A stretch of 64,000 bases of DNA from Lonicera japonica (lineage: Eukaryota > Streptophyta > Magnoliopsida > Dipsacales > Caprifoliaceae): positions 1 through 64,000 of the forward strand of contig JAKCWG010000647.1 of assembly GCA_021464415.1 (NCBI GenBank). The letters run 5' to 3'. Of this stretch, positions 42,330 to 57,864 are shown in pieces. Every line of letters starts with the position of its first letter. The stretch's first letter is position 1. The notes under the pieces are model-generated. The model was given only the letters and a program-made list of their open reading frames with translations. It did not search any database and had not been told where the DNA came from. The position numbers and the translations under genes were made by a program.

Positions 42330-45028
42330 AGGTAAAACGTGATTCTTACTGCGATAATTTCGAGGCCAAGCAAAATCAAACCTTGTGTTTTCATAACAAC
42401 TTCCACAGTTAATATTATCATTTTTTTTATATTTTTTTTTCCAATATTCATTTAATTTAATATATGTCTACTAGCATTAAATATGAATACTTTAGCATTC
42501 AAAAATAAGACATTCTACATAAAAAGCCAATGTCTCAAAAATATATATCAAGTGTCACTAAAAATCATTTTAAGTGCACGAGTAATCATTTGAAGTGATA
42601 ATATACATCTTTAATTTAGCCTTGTCTCTTTTTCAAACTTTTATCAACATTAGTGATATTATCAATTATATTTTCTAATCACATGTACTCTAAACATTTT
42701 AATCTATATTTGAGATACAACTTAAATACCAGTTTTGGTTAACTAATTCAATTAGTGACTTTTTTAATTTTTATTTTTAATGTGTCATCATAATGGTCCA
42801 TTTTAAATTGTGATTAATATGACCTATTTTCTACTGAAAATTACAAGTTAGTTCATGTTATATTTGTGATTATGCACTCAAATAACACAATCCCTAATTC
42901 TAGAATAGAAAAATAGGTCAATTAAACTTAGTCAATTCCATAATGTCTTAATTAGTGTTAGATATATTTTTTTCTCTTCAAAGTTTCGATTAAAAAAAGT
43001 GTGCTTTCTAGAAAAAAATTGTACCTAAATCAAACTCAGTACGTTAGTCTAATTTTGACAATTATCAAACTATACAAGTGTATTCAAAATGACCGTAAGA
43101 TTAAAAGGGGTGAGCCCAAGGCTTCTTGTGGGGTGGGCTGACATCAGACTCCATCTCATAATTTTTGTTTTTCAGGTTACATAAAGTTATATGGTTCAAT
43201 AGTTATCAAAATTAGACTTACGTATTGAATTCTATATAGTTACATTTTTTTTTAGAGAAAGTAGACTCTTTTTTATTTTTTTTAAAAGAAAAAATGTATC
43301 CAAGTCTAATTTAAACAATTATGAAAATTATTTAAGTGTAAATGACCGTTTTCTTTTGCGTGTTTTTATTTATATCCGCGATTTCTTACAATTAATCCAT
43401 GTTGTTAAGTTAATATGCTCTTCCTATTAAATTAATCCGTGAACGTAGATAGACTTTTAAAAAAATATTATTAATTTAATTTTTATAAATATTAATTTTT
43501 TAATAATTTAATATTAAAATATACACTAAATTATACATCCACTTTAATTCAATAAATATAAATATTATATTCTAAAAGGTTAACAGTAAAACTAATGCTA
43601 GGAAAGGTGAAAAGTAAAAAGTAGACACCACTCCTCCATCACTTCATCTTTTAGCTCTCCGTCAATGATTTTTGGCACGACTTCTTCTCTGCTCTACTCA
43701 CTGCTTGGAAAGTGATTTACTTTTGGGGAACCTCTTACCTTATTCTAGTCTTCTACTTTGGTTTATTTCATAAAACCTAGCAAAAGAGTTTTATGTAAAC
43801 TTTCTATCTTCATTTCAATGGCTGATTCAACTGCTAAAAGAGGATAGATTTAGTGTTCCTAATACTTCTTGCATGTTTTTGATAACAGACTATATGTGTT
43901 GTCATATATGCTTCAAATTTCTTGTCCAGCTCTCCAATTGTTGAAGAGATAGTTAATTGTGATTTATTTTATACTTGTTGTTCATCAAATTTAAGTACTT
44001 TTGTAGTTTTTTACCAAATTAAGGTAAGTATATAAGTAAAATATTACTTTCCTGGTGTGAGCTATAATTTCTTTGATTTGTGCCCTAATTCCAATTTTGA
44101 AATTTTAACAAGAATATCTTATTTTTCACAAGCTAAAAAAGAAAGCACATTAGGGCAGGCATTTGATTCTAACTTGATAAACCATGTTCAACACCAACTT
44201 CTTGTTCTTTCTCAACTTCTATTGCCACGCTAATCCATTTTATTGTGCAATCTTCTTCGGGTTACAAAATATTGTTCAAGTATTTCGTTGGCAAATGATC
44301 TTTCATTGTTGTATGCTTATATAAACTAATATGATTCTAGGGTTTATATTTTCATCGATCAAACTACTCATAAGTTAATCTAGTGCTTTTAATAAAAGCT
44401 TTTAAAAGAAAATATATAGGAAATAAATTAATGTAGAAGTAGATTTTGATTAGGAATTTAAATTAAAACTATAATTTAGTTTTAATTGTTGGATTTACTT
44501 CTCAATTTTTGAAAGTGCGATATTGTAAAAGTTTGTTAAAAAATTTCATAAATTAAGGATGGATTAACCGCTAGAAATCGCAAATAAAAATAAAATCTCC
44601 TTTTTCTTTACTTTAGAGTTACGGAACGTGTGATTTGAGTGTGTAATCACAAATATAGCATATAAATATTAATATGTAGATTTCTGTAAGAAAAAAAGGT
44701 ATATTAATCATTTCACAAATTTTAAAAATAAAACAGCGTCACTAATTTAAAGGCCGCCCTAATTATTAGCATTTTAAATAAATATTTTTATCAATTTAAA
44801 ACAATATTTAGTGACATGTTAAATGTATTATTTGGAACAATTTTAATATATTCAACGTGTTAAATTATTTATGTAGAATGTTAACATAAGTGTTTTAAAA
44901 TAAATAAGTGAAAAGAAAAAAAAAATTAACTCTAGAAATTTTTAGAAAATGAAAGCTTAATTTGGCTTGCCCTCGAAATTACCTTCGTACACTTCATAAA
45001 TATGAATGAGTGCCACCTGCCGTGTGCT
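42330..45028. other. AT-rich stretch without a recognisable gene
   Basis: No coding region, terminal repeat or RNA gene could be supported in these 2.7 kb. Confidence 0.5.
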
Positions 45029-45036
45029 TTTATAAT

Positions 45037-45440
45037 GGGTGGTGTTATTTACATTTCTAAATTTATTACAAATACTACCTTTAAAATTTAACTAAAAACA
45101 CATTTTAACACCGCTTTATTTGTCACAAACACTTCCTCCATTACTTGATATTAGGTGAATGCTTAGGAACACATTCTTTTCATATAAACCGAGTTTATGC
45201 AAGTGTATACACTATTCATTAGACGGGTTTTATTTGAAAAATACTCTAGTAATCTATTGCTTGATGTTAGGTGAGTTATTACAAACAAATTCTCTCCAAG
45301 TGGGACAACTGTATGTCTTTACACTCACATCTTATTAGTTAAGTTTTAGGAGATGTTAGTGATTAAAAATTTATTTTCGAAATATGTTTGTAACAAAAAA
45401 AATGTTTGTGACACATATAGGAGAATAAATAATATTGCCC
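45037..45440 (-). mobile_element. GGGTGGTGTTATTTAC MITE family, copy 2
   Basis: The ends are GGGTGGTGTTATTTACA and AATAAATAATATTGCCC, with a perfect 8-bp target duplication TTTATAAT (45029-45036 and 45441-45448). The internal modules (TTAGGTGAATGC, CATTAGACGGGT, TTAGGTGAGTTA) are in the opposite order to copies 1 and 3, so the element is inverted. Confidence 0.8.
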
Positions 45441-45484
45441 TTTATAATCTTTTTGGAAAACGTGCATGAACTTTTCGTTTAAGA

Positions 45485-45600
45485 AGGGAAGGATGTTGGG
45501 CTTAAGGTGGGCTGGGAGCTGGCTGAACATAGTCTAGGCAAGATTTATATATGACAAACATATGTTATTATTTTTTGTACCAGCCCAGTTGTATTCGTCT
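45485..45600 (-). repeat. right arm of the ~115-bp inverted pair
   Basis: Reverse complement shares TTTGTCATATATAAATC, CCAGCTCCCAGCCCACC and AAGCCCAAC with 41490-41605. Together the arms bracket ~4.1 kb. Confidence 0.6.
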
Positions 45601-45604
45601 CTAG

Positions 45605-46300
45605 ATTATTTTATTGTCTTCCAAAACAATACATATTAATATTACAAATTTTAGTTATCTTTAGAAACGCAATAATACATCACAATATTTCTACTATGCC
45701 AATAACAATGAATAATTGCTTTAAATAAATAAAGAATGCTAGTAAAAACACCCAATAATTTTAGTGTTCACACCTTTCTTAAGGGTGCTTTTGAAAATTA
45801 ATTAGTCTAGTTTCTTCTAAAACAATACACTTTAAAAAATTTAGTTATCTTCAGAAAAGCAATTATACATTGCTTCAAGCACAATATTTCTACTCTGCCA
45901 ATAAAAAATTATACTGTGATAATAGCAGTTGCTTTAAATAAATATAGAATGCTACTACAAGCACCCAATAATTTTAGTGTTCACACCATTTGTAAGGGTG
46001 TTTTTGAAAATTAGTCTAGTGTCTTCTAAAATGATGCATGTTACAAATTTTAGTTATTCCAAAAAAAACAAATATACATTATGCTTCAAGTATAATACTT
46101 TGCTTTGGCGATAACAATATTTACTCGGACAATAATAATTAACTTCAAAAAAGAAAAGATGATGGTAATGACACGCAATAGTTTTAATGTTCACACCCAC
46201 ACCCTCTGTAGCTAGGGGTGCTTTTACATATTATTTCGAGTTCTTCCAAAATCATGCATGTTACAAATTTTAGTTATCTTCAAAAAACCAGTTATACATA
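45605..46300. repeat. ~200-220-bp tandem repeat, 3.4 copies
   Basis: Units starting near 45608, 45806, 46014 and 46236 share TCTTCYAAAAYRATRCA, AAATTTTAGTTAT, CTTTAAATAAATA, CCCAATAATTTTAGTGTTCA and AAGGGTGYTTTTG. Divergence between copies is moderate. Confidence 0.8.
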
Positions 46301-46360
46301 CACCTCCAACCTTTTGTTCGATAAAATTTTATATATTTTATTTATAAATCATATATCACT

Positions 46361-48153
46361 TAGGGGTGTTGTCAGAAATCCGAAAACCGACCGACCGAAC
46401 CGAACCAATCTGTTGTAATCCGATTTTATCCAAACCGAAAAAATAACCGAAACCGAAATCAAAAACCGAAACCGAAACCGACTGATTCGGTTCGGTTCGG
46501 TTCGGTCCGGAATTCGGTTTCCCCGAGTTTGCCCCGAAATAACCGAATGTTAAAAAAAAAAAGAATCTTCTTGCTTTAAACGGTGCCGTTTAGGATAGAA
46601 AAAGGTGAAAAAATGGAAAAACCCACTGCCCACAGTTTAGCAGTTTTTTCACGGTTTCACTTCTTCTCACTTTTCTCCTATCTCTATTCTCTCTGCCGCA
46701 AGCCGCACTACCCACTACTCACACCGCTTCAGATCAGCATCTCTCTCTAATCTCTCTCTTTCTCAAGACCGCCGCCGCCGCACAGCTCCTCACCGGCTCA
46801 CCCCCGCACAGCGCCTCACCCCCAATACCTTACAATAAGGTTTTTTTTTCCTCTAAATCTATAACAACTCAGAGTCTCAGATCTGCTTTTTACTATTTTT
46901 TTTCATTGTTTTCTTTTAAAAACCTTCAGATTCTCATCCTTAGTATATGTGTGTATATGTGTATATGTAAGTGTGTTTATATGTATATATACATATATAT
47001 ATATTCTATGTTTTTTACACTTTTTTTGTCGTAAATTCATAATTATATGGATTATTGCTATTAATATGTTTATATAACTGTATAACTACATGTATGTTGT
47101 TAATTTAGGATTATTGCTGTTGATTTGTGTATGTATAGGGATATATATATATATATATCTATATATAAGTAATCAATTAATTTGGAACGATAAAGATGGA
47201 TGATGAATCTGCTCAAAAAAAAAAGGAAAAGGAAAAGAGGGCCGAGTGTTACTAGTTGATAACAGCTGACCAAAATTTTACCAATCATTGTCTTTGTCAT
47301 ATTTATTCAATCAATGTCTTGGAAAAATTTAGGGGTTTTAATATTATTCATATGAAATTATATAAGCTTTGTCATATTTATTCAATCACACCAAATATAC
47401 AAGTCATGATCCAATCTTATGAGGCCTCTTATTTAACTGTATTTTCTTCTATTTTTTTAAATGCCAAATTATATAGGTTGATTAAGACCCACTTGCTAAG
47501 GTTAAAACTGTACTTAGCATGATTGCAAGCCCTGCTTTTGCAATCTTCAATTTTATTGGATGCTATGGAAGGGGATGAGGATGAAGATTTTGACATTTTG
47601 AATTGGTGGATTGTTGTTTCAGTGCTGTTTTTGTGCAAGTTGTAAGGTAATTTTAGTGTTGTTTTTTCAGTGCAGTTTTTAAGGCAATTTTAGTGCAGTT
47701 TTTGTGCAGTTTTGGTGTTGTTTTCATGCTTTTTTTTTTTTACAGTTCTATTGCAGTTTCAATGTAGTTTTTGTGTAGGTTGTAAGGCAATTTGAGTGCT
47801 GTTTTTTCAGTGCTGTTTTTAAGGCAATTTTAGTGCAGTTTGTGTGTATTTTTGGTGCAGTTTAGAGCTGTTTTTTTTGTAGTTTTAGTGCAGATTATAC
47901 TATTTTTTGCATACAGTTTTTAAGGCAATCTCGGTGATGTTTTTCTTTTTTAATGTTGTTTTTAACTAAAATGTTATCAATATAAAACAAAACTGAATGA
48001 GACCGAACCGGAGCGAAACCGAATAATTTGGGGAGGGTTTGGGTTCCATAGATAAGAAAACCGAAATCGAACCGAACCGAAACCGAACTATAAAATTTGG
48101 GGAGGGTTTGGGATACCCAATCTTTACCCCGACCGAAACCGAAAACACCCCTA
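46361..48153. mobile_element. hAT-type deletion derivative, 1793 bp
   Basis: The ends TAGGGGTGTT and AACACCCCTA are perfect 10-bp terminal inverted repeats. ATATCACT flanks both sides (46353-46360 and 48154-48161), the 8-bp target duplication of hAT elements. Both subterminal zones are packed with CCGAAACCGAA/TTCGGTTCGG words, which fit transposase-binding arrays. About 46660-46850 is GC-rich, like a promoter/5' UTR. A short frame MDDESAQKKKEKEKR follows near 47200 and stops at once. No transposase catalytic or dimerisation domain remains, so the element is non-autonomous. Confidence 0.85.
47640..47960. repeat. degenerate short repeats inside the hAT element
   Basis: The word AAGGCAATTTTAGTGCAG and variants recur about five times (near 47643, 47681, 47788, 47821 and 47922), interleaved with GTGCAGTTTTTG and GCTGTTTTT. 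This gives irregular 35-45-bp spacing. Confidence 0.65.
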
Positions 48154-48323
48154 ATATCACTTGATAATCAAGGGCAAATGGGTATCCGAGTAGCTAGCTA
48201 CTAAACTATAAAATTCATTTCAACTACTCTATTACATATTTTTTCAAGGAAGTGAACTCAAAAGACTAGATATTTATTGGAAATACATTCGTTAATCATT
48301 TTATTTCCTACATACATACAAAG

Positions 48324-48348
48324 ATATATATATATATATATATATATT
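48324..48348. repeat. (AT)n microsatellite
   Basis: Twelve or so AT dinucleotides, 80 bp 3' of the SDR pseudogene's stop codon. Confidence 0.9.
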
Positions 48349-48431
48349 AACACCAGGCTTCTGATGTTACACTTTTAGATTCGAAAAATACAATACATGA
48401 AAGTTTGGTAGTAAAAATATGCCTCATGAAA

Positions 48432-51625
<3,194 letters not shown>

Positions 51626-52256
51626 TTGAGCATACATAATTTCTCATTAAAATCTTTCAAACACTCCATGAATTAGACTTGAATTATTTATCAATACACA
51701 AACTTACAAAATATTAAGCAAAAGGGAATCAACTTTAGAACTAGGCATTTACACAACAATTTTGTCAATGGGAAAGTGGGTGAACGAAAAATTGATTTTA
51801 ATATCCTGTTCAAAATTCGTGCATATTATTTAAGATTTTGTCTATATGTATGAACATAAAGTGTAGATACTAGAAAGATATAACAATTATCACAAGGAGC
51901 ATTTAACATCTGGTCCCTCGTTTGAATTTAAAATGCTATTCACAACTTTTTTTTTGAAGGATCCACTCACATTGTAAAGTACCCACCTTATAATATCTCT
52001 TGACTGCAACTAGTATCTTCCGGTTCCGCAACTAGCAAACCGGAGACACTTCCTTATGCAAGGATCAAAATTAATCAAGATATACTGTTGTAGTCAGGAT
52101 ATACTATCTTTGGCGACGACCAGAATCAATAGATATTGCTTATAATTAGGTTATAAACCACATCCTAATATTTTAAACTCAGCGACCAGATCTTAATTTT
52201 TTCTTATAAAAACAGAGAATATATCTAAATTTAATATAAATTGGGGGGAAAAATAG

Positions 52257-52721
52257 GGGCGGTGTTATTTACACCCCCATATTTGTCACAAACACCCATT
52301 TAAGGTAAATTTTTATCACTAGCCCCCTTTAAGAGTCGCCTAATGAGAGGTGCCCTAAGGTAAATTTTTATCACTAACACCCCTTAAGACTCGCCTAATG
52401 AGAGGTGAATGCAATCACACACACTCGTTTCACTTGAGGAGAATTTTTTTGTAAGAACTCGCCTAACATTAAGCAATTGATTACTAGAGTGTTTTCCAAA
52501 TAAGGTTCATCTAATGAAAGGTGAGTACACTTACATAAACTCGGCTCACATGAGGAGAGTGTTGCTAAGCACTCACTTAACATCATGCAATGGAAGGGGG
52601 TGTTTTTGATAAATAAGAGGGTGTTAAAATGTGTTTTTAATTTCCCTAAAAAAATGTGTTTTTAGTTAAATTTTGGAGGGAGATGTTTGTGACACATTTG
52701 GGGGTGTAAATAATACCACCC
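52257..52721 (+). mobile_element. GGGTGGTGTTATTTAC MITE family, copy 3
   Basis: The ends GGGCGGTGTTATTTACACCC and GTGTAAATAATACCACCC are inverted repeats that continue inward (TTTGTCACAAACA against TGTTTGTGACA). AAAAATAG is a perfect 8-bp target duplication (52249-52256 and 52722-52729). A ~50-bp internal duplication of the AAGGTAAATTTTTATCACTA block makes this copy longer (465 bp). Confidence 0.85.
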
Positions 52722-53523
52722 AAAAATAGAGCTGTCTACTAAATCTTGAGCGGCCAGATCCAATTACAATTCAAATATATATGGCTATGTGGAAAATAAA
52801 ATATAACTTCCTATATATATATATTACACCTTGGTAGAGTAGAAGAAGCGCAGCTGAAGCAATTGCCATGGTTGTATTGTGAACTCTAATTTTGTTTGAG
52901 CATACATAATTTCTCATTGAAATATATCAAACATTCCATGAATTAGACTTGAATTATTTATCAATACACAAACTTACAAAATATTAAGTAAAAGGGAATA
53001 AACTTTAAAACTAGGCATTTACACAACAATTTTGTCGATGGGAAAGTGGGTGAACGAAAAATCGATTTTAATATCTTGTTCAAAATTCGTTCACGTTATT
53101 TAAGATTTTGTCTATATGTATGAACATAAAGTGTAGATACTAGAGCGATATAACATTTATCACAATGAGCATTTAAGATATGGTCCCTACTTTGAATTTA
53201 AAATGCTATTCACAACTTTTTTTTTTAAGGATTCACTCACAGTGTAAAATATCTATCTCACAGTATCACCTGACTACAACTAGTATCTCCCGGTTCTGCA
53301 ACTAGCAACCAGGAGGCATTACCTTATGCGAGGACCAAAACCAAGATATACTATTGCATTCAGGATATACTATCTTTGGCAACAACCAGAATCAAGAGAT
53401 GCTGGTTAAATCAGGTTATAAACAACATCCTAAAATTTTAAACTTAGTGACCAGATCTTAATTTTTTTCTTATAAAAACAGAGAACATATATAAATTTAA
53501 TATAAATTAAGTGGCAAAAATAG

Positions 53524-53699
53524 GGGTGGTGTAATTTACACCCCACATATTTGTTACAAACACCCCCTAAGGTTCACTAGCTAACACCCCTAAAACTAGC
53601 CTAATGAGATGTGAGTGCAGTAACACACACTTGCCCCACTTTAGGAGAATTTGTTTGTAAGAACTTGCCTAATATTAGGCAATGGAGGGGGCATTTGGG
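53524..53699 (+). mobile_element. GGGTGGTGTTATTTAC MITE family, copy 4, truncated
   Basis: Starts GGGTGGTGTAATTTACACCC after AAAAATAG (53516-53523). It is in the same relative site as copy 3, so it arose by the tandem duplication and not by a new insertion. After GGCAATGGAGGGGG it jumps to CATTTGGG near the family's right end and is then replaced by the gypsy LTR. Confidence 0.8.
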
Positions 53700-55575
53700 T
53701 GTACCTGAAACATACATGAGGGAATGAGCCAAAAGTGGCCTAGTGGGAACTATAGGGAAAAGGGAAATATGCAATGCATGGGTGTGTAACATTATGAAGA
53801 TCTATAATAAAAATTCATTTATTATATTACCAAGTTTATCAATTGTTATCGACGTGAGACTCTCGTGATAACTGCACACCCGTCCATCCTCCTCCTTCTC
53901 CTCCTTGACCTAATACCGGTATTAGACAGATTATGACACTCACATACGCACCCCACCTTCACCGTGGGTCTGTGCACTGGTAACTAGGTTTCTAGCACCC
54001 CATATTACCATGGGTCTGTGCAATAATATCAACTTAAGCATTTCTATATCGGTGCTTATCTGGTTCCAACAACCTCGTCATCTCACCGCGATTTGTTTAA
54101 TTTGCCAAAAACATTTTCAACAGGTCGTTTTGTGCATTAACAATGTTAATCAATTGACATAACTCAATTCTATATCCAAATAACCCAATGTAAAATAATT
54201 ACATCAGTTTAAAAAGGACATCTCATAAATTATGCATCACATGATGATAATAATATGATTTCCAAGGATTCGTAAACCAATAAATGAGTAGAAATCACTA
54301 GATGATTTAGAATCATCATCAAGCCATGAGTACATGTCTAAAAGAAAGTTAAAAGTGAATTAAAAAGGGTTTATTTTCCTGGAAATTCATCAATTTATGT
54401 GGAAATATCAAGTACATGACATGTTTTTAATCATTCTAACTATTTTGGTACCAAATTCTCAACAAGCATAAAATTACCGACATGCAGGGAGATCAACCTC
54501 TAATTCCATCACATCAAGTTCATAATCTATCACTAACAAGGTTCAGAAGATACAATATATGATTAAATGATCTGCATGCAAGAGAAATCATTAATTTGGT
54601 ACCGAAATCTAGTGTTTTCAACTCAATCAATTTAAAACTTACGAAATGAAATGAAGATGGGAGTTCCAACCTGAATAGTTAGAAGAACAGAGGATTATAG
54701 CCAGGGTTGAGCTCCAGAAATCTCCCAAATCACACATGCAATCCCGAAATCAAGACTAGAATGTGAAGACGAAGAAAAATCTGCAATATCGGTATGAAAT
54801 CCTTGATTTGGAGCTATGAAACCGTCAAAATCCACCAAGAACCACCTTCTCTCTCTCTATAAATGCTCTAACCTTACTCTCCCAGAACAATGGCTGAAAA
54901 TGGTGGAGAAATAACTTAAAAACGGGTCAAAATGCAGTCAACTCGTTAAAAATGAGGTTATGGGGTTACCCACTGTAATTTGGTTGTAACTCTTTGTTCG
55001 GAACTCCGATCGGGATGATCTTTATATCAACGGAAAGGTAATGAAAAGCTTTACAACTTTGTAGAAGGATGTTTCACGCAATTATGGATAGATTAATACC
55101 AGAATTGCGTCGAAGTCAGCACTGTGCCAAAATGCTGCAGAATTTTGACAGAAGCAGATTTTTGTCAATCGGTTGACTTCGAGCTCAGTTTTGACAACCG
55201 AGGAGCGTGAATTAGATTTCGGTCAAAACACGAAAGTTGTAGGGAGAATATGTTGAAACTAGAGGAGTTTACGGAGTAGGATTTGGATAAAAATTGAAAA
55301 AGTTATGAGTGACTAAAGTTGACTGAAAATTAACCGAAAATAAAATAATTTGGGTTCGAAAAAATGCCACTTTAATACTCGTTCCAATTCCGATAGTGGC
55401 GAAACTTTCCAGAAAATTCCTAAATATATAATAGGAGACTAGAGAAGCGACGAAGTAAATTTTTTGAATCTTTAAAAAAAATATTTAAGAAAGTGTTTGA
55501 GTTTAAAATAATAAGGATTTGAGTGTTTAACAAAAATGAACTAAATCAAAAGTAATTAAATCATGGGATGTTACA
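53700..55575 (-). repeat. 3' LTR of the chromovirus, 1876 bp
   Basis: On the plus strand it runs TGTACCTGAAAC...GGGATGTTACA. In the first ~237 bp it differs from the other LTR by 12 substitutions and one 3-bp gap (counted by eye), so the insertion is not brand new. Contains the TTTCGGTCAAAACACG block also seen in the 20.2-kb solo LTR. Confidence 0.9.
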
Positions 55576-55649
55576 ATCTCCCCTCCTTATAAGAATTTCG
55601 TCCTCGAAATTTAAACGATAGAAAACCAGAAAAGATAAGAAAGATTACC

Positions 55650-56369
55650 TTAAGAGAAAAGGAAAGGATACTTGCTACGAATCTCCGATTCCAACTCCCA
55701 AGTGGCTTCTTCTTCGCCATGGTGATGCCAGATCACCTTAAGCAACGGAATGACCCGATTCCTCAATACTTGCTCTTTGCGGTCCTGAATTCGCACCGGA
55801 TAGGTCTCATATGCTCCACTCTCATCAATTTCAATCTCTTCAACTGGGAACACGTGAGAAGGGTCAGGAACATAACGGCGAAGCATGGACACATGAAACA
55901 CATTGTGTATCCGTTCGAGTTCAAGAGGAAGTTCTAAACAGTACGCCACAGCCCCTAATTTCTCAATGATCCTGTAGGGTCCAATATATCTAGGAGCCAA
56001 TTTACCCTTGTTCATGAAACGAACAATGCTATAACGAGGTTTCACTTTCAAGAACACATAATCGTCAACCTCAAATTTCAAGGGTTTCCTTCTCACATCG
56101 GCATACGATTTCTGACGACTTTGGGCGGTCTGTAGCCTTTGTTTGATCAACTTTACCTTCTTCGTAGTCTCTTGAACCAGATGCGGTCCTAAGAGTGATG
56201 ATTCTCCCACTTTTATCCAACATACCGGAGATCTATAAGGTCTTCCATACAGGGCCTCGAACGGTGCCATTCCAATACTTGACTGGAAACTATTGTTATA
56301 GGCAAATTCGGCTAACGGAAGATACTCATCCCAATTTCCCCGAAAATCCAACACGTAAGCTCTCAACAT
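55650..56369 (-). pseudogene. chromovirus integrase C-terminal half with chromodomain-like end
   Basis: The 239-residue frame begins MLRAYVLDFRGNWDEYLPLA, then AEFAYNNSFQSSIGMAPFEA. It continues through the GPY/F-type region (KLAPRYIGPYRIIEKLGAVA) and HNVFHVSMLRRYVPDPSH. It ends with a chromodomain-like stretch, IQDRKEQVLRNRVIPLLKVI and EEEATWELESEIRSKYPFLF, with the conserved WE before the terminal helix. Such chromodomains are thought to steer integration through chromatin marks. Upstream, three stop codons (56380-56460) separate it from the catalytic part, including ones flanking the catalytic Glu in DGQSE. Confidence 0.85.
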
Positions 56370-56379
56370 ATCCTCTAAT

Positions 56380-57047
56380 ATCTAAATGGTTCATTCAGAT
56401 TGCCCATCAGTTTGCGGGTGGTACGCAGTGCTAAAGTCCAACTGAGTTCCCATACTCCTTTACAACGCTGTCTAAAACTTTGATGTAAACCGGGAATCTC
56501 TATCCGATACCACTGACAATGGAACACCGGGCAATCTCATAATTTCCTTGATATAAATCTTCGCCAACCTCCTTACGGGAAATTTCTCTTGAATAGGAAG
56601 GAAATGAGCCGATTTAGTTAATCTGTCAACTATTACCCAAACTGCATCATTCTTAGATTGGGTCCTCGGTAAACCCATAAGGAAATCCATAGTGATATTC
56701 TCCCATTTCCATTCTGGGATTGGCAAGGGTTGCAACTAACCCGAAGGTTTCTGATGTTCGATCTTGATCTTCTGACAAGAAAGACATCTTGCCATGAAGT
56801 TTGCCACGTCTCTCTTCATCCCTGACCACCAATACATTCTTTTCAGGTCACGGTACATCTTGGTTCCTCCTGGATGAATCAAAAATTCCGAATTATGGGC
56901 TTCAGCTAATACAGCTTGCTGTAATTCTATATTATACTGGGGTACTACTAACTTCCCTTTATATCTGATGCCTTTATCATGCTCGATCATGATGTTTTCA
57001 ATGTACTCTCCGGATAACATTTGGTTACGGCAACACATGATCTTCAT
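56380..57047 (-). pseudogene. chromovirus integrase: HHCC zinc finger and catalytic core
   Basis: 57047-56736 encodes the N-terminal zinc-binding region, with AHNSEFLIHPGGTKMYRDLK, then MYWWSGMKRDV and CLSCQK (H-H-C-C). A stop at about 56736 is followed by the core (56735-56472): WENITMDFLMGLPRTQ (first Asp), VIVDRLTKSAHF and SVVSDRDSRFTSKF (second Asp), then a stop. The Glu-containing DGQSE block lies near 56400 in a frame with further stops. All catalytic residues are visible, but the frame is broken at least four times. Confidence 0.85.
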
Positions 57048-57171
57048 CTTGACTTTGGCTTTGAATCACCGTATTTATCAATATCGGCCTAACAACCATT
57101 GTAAACAGAAATGCCATGTTATCTCTTTGATTCACCACCAAGTCATACCTCTGCAATTCTTGATGGAGTCT

Positions 57172-57858
57172 TCATTCACGGCACCTCAAGGCGAAAACTG
57201 AGCCTTGAGATTTTTTACTCAATGCATCAGCTACCATATTTACTTTTCCCGAGTGATACTGTAATGTGAAATCATAATCTTCTAAATACTCCATCCATCG
57301 ATGTTGTCTCAGGTTCAAATCCTTCTGGGTGAAGATATACTTCAAACTCTTGTGATCAAAGAAGATTTCGAATGTCTCACCATACAAATAGTGTTGCCAA
57401 ATCTTTAAGGCAAATACTACTGCTGCCAATTCAAGGTCATGTGTGGGATAATTCTTCTCGTGAGTCTTAAGTTGTCTTGATGCATAAGCGATGACATGAT
57501 CCAGTTGCATAAGCACACATCCTAACCCCAATCGAGATGCATCATAATAAATGACATAGCCCAAACCCTTTTGCGGTAAAGCGAGTACCGGACCTGAGGT
57601 AAGGCGACGCTTAAGCTCATTGAAAGCATATTCACAGTCTTCATCCCAAATGAATGGCACTCCCTTCTGGGTAAGACGGGTTAGGGAAGAGGCAATCTTG
57701 AAAAAATCCTGAATGAAACGACGATAGTAACCAGCTAACCCAAGAAAACTCCGAATTTCAGTAACACTAGTGGGTCTCTTCCAGCTCGACACGGCTTCAA
57801 CCTTGGCCGGATCCACTGAAACTCCAAATCTATTCACAATGTGGCCCAGGAACTTCAC
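57172..57858 (-). pseudogene. chromovirus RT thumb and RNase H
   Basis: The 228-residue frame starts with the RT connection motif [20 protein letters not shown], then [17 protein letters not shown]. RNase H follows: [17 protein letters not shown] (first Asp), [15 protein letters not shown] (Glu), [12 protein letters not shown] (Asp) and [10 protein letters not shown] (last Asp). All four acidic catalytic positions are retained. A TAG separates it from the preceding RT block at about 57860. The usual TDH is FDH here. Confidence 0.9.
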
Positions 57859-57864
57859 TTCCTG

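Larger units (their letters stand above)
51626..53699. repeat. 1.27-kb tandem segmental duplication
   Basis: The unit beginning TTGAGCATACATAATTTCTC at 51626 restarts at 52896. The two copies align through the anonymous part and into the MITE (52257 and 53524). The second copy is cut off at 53699, where the large gypsy LTR begins, and it also lacks much of the MITE interior. Confidence 0.85.
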
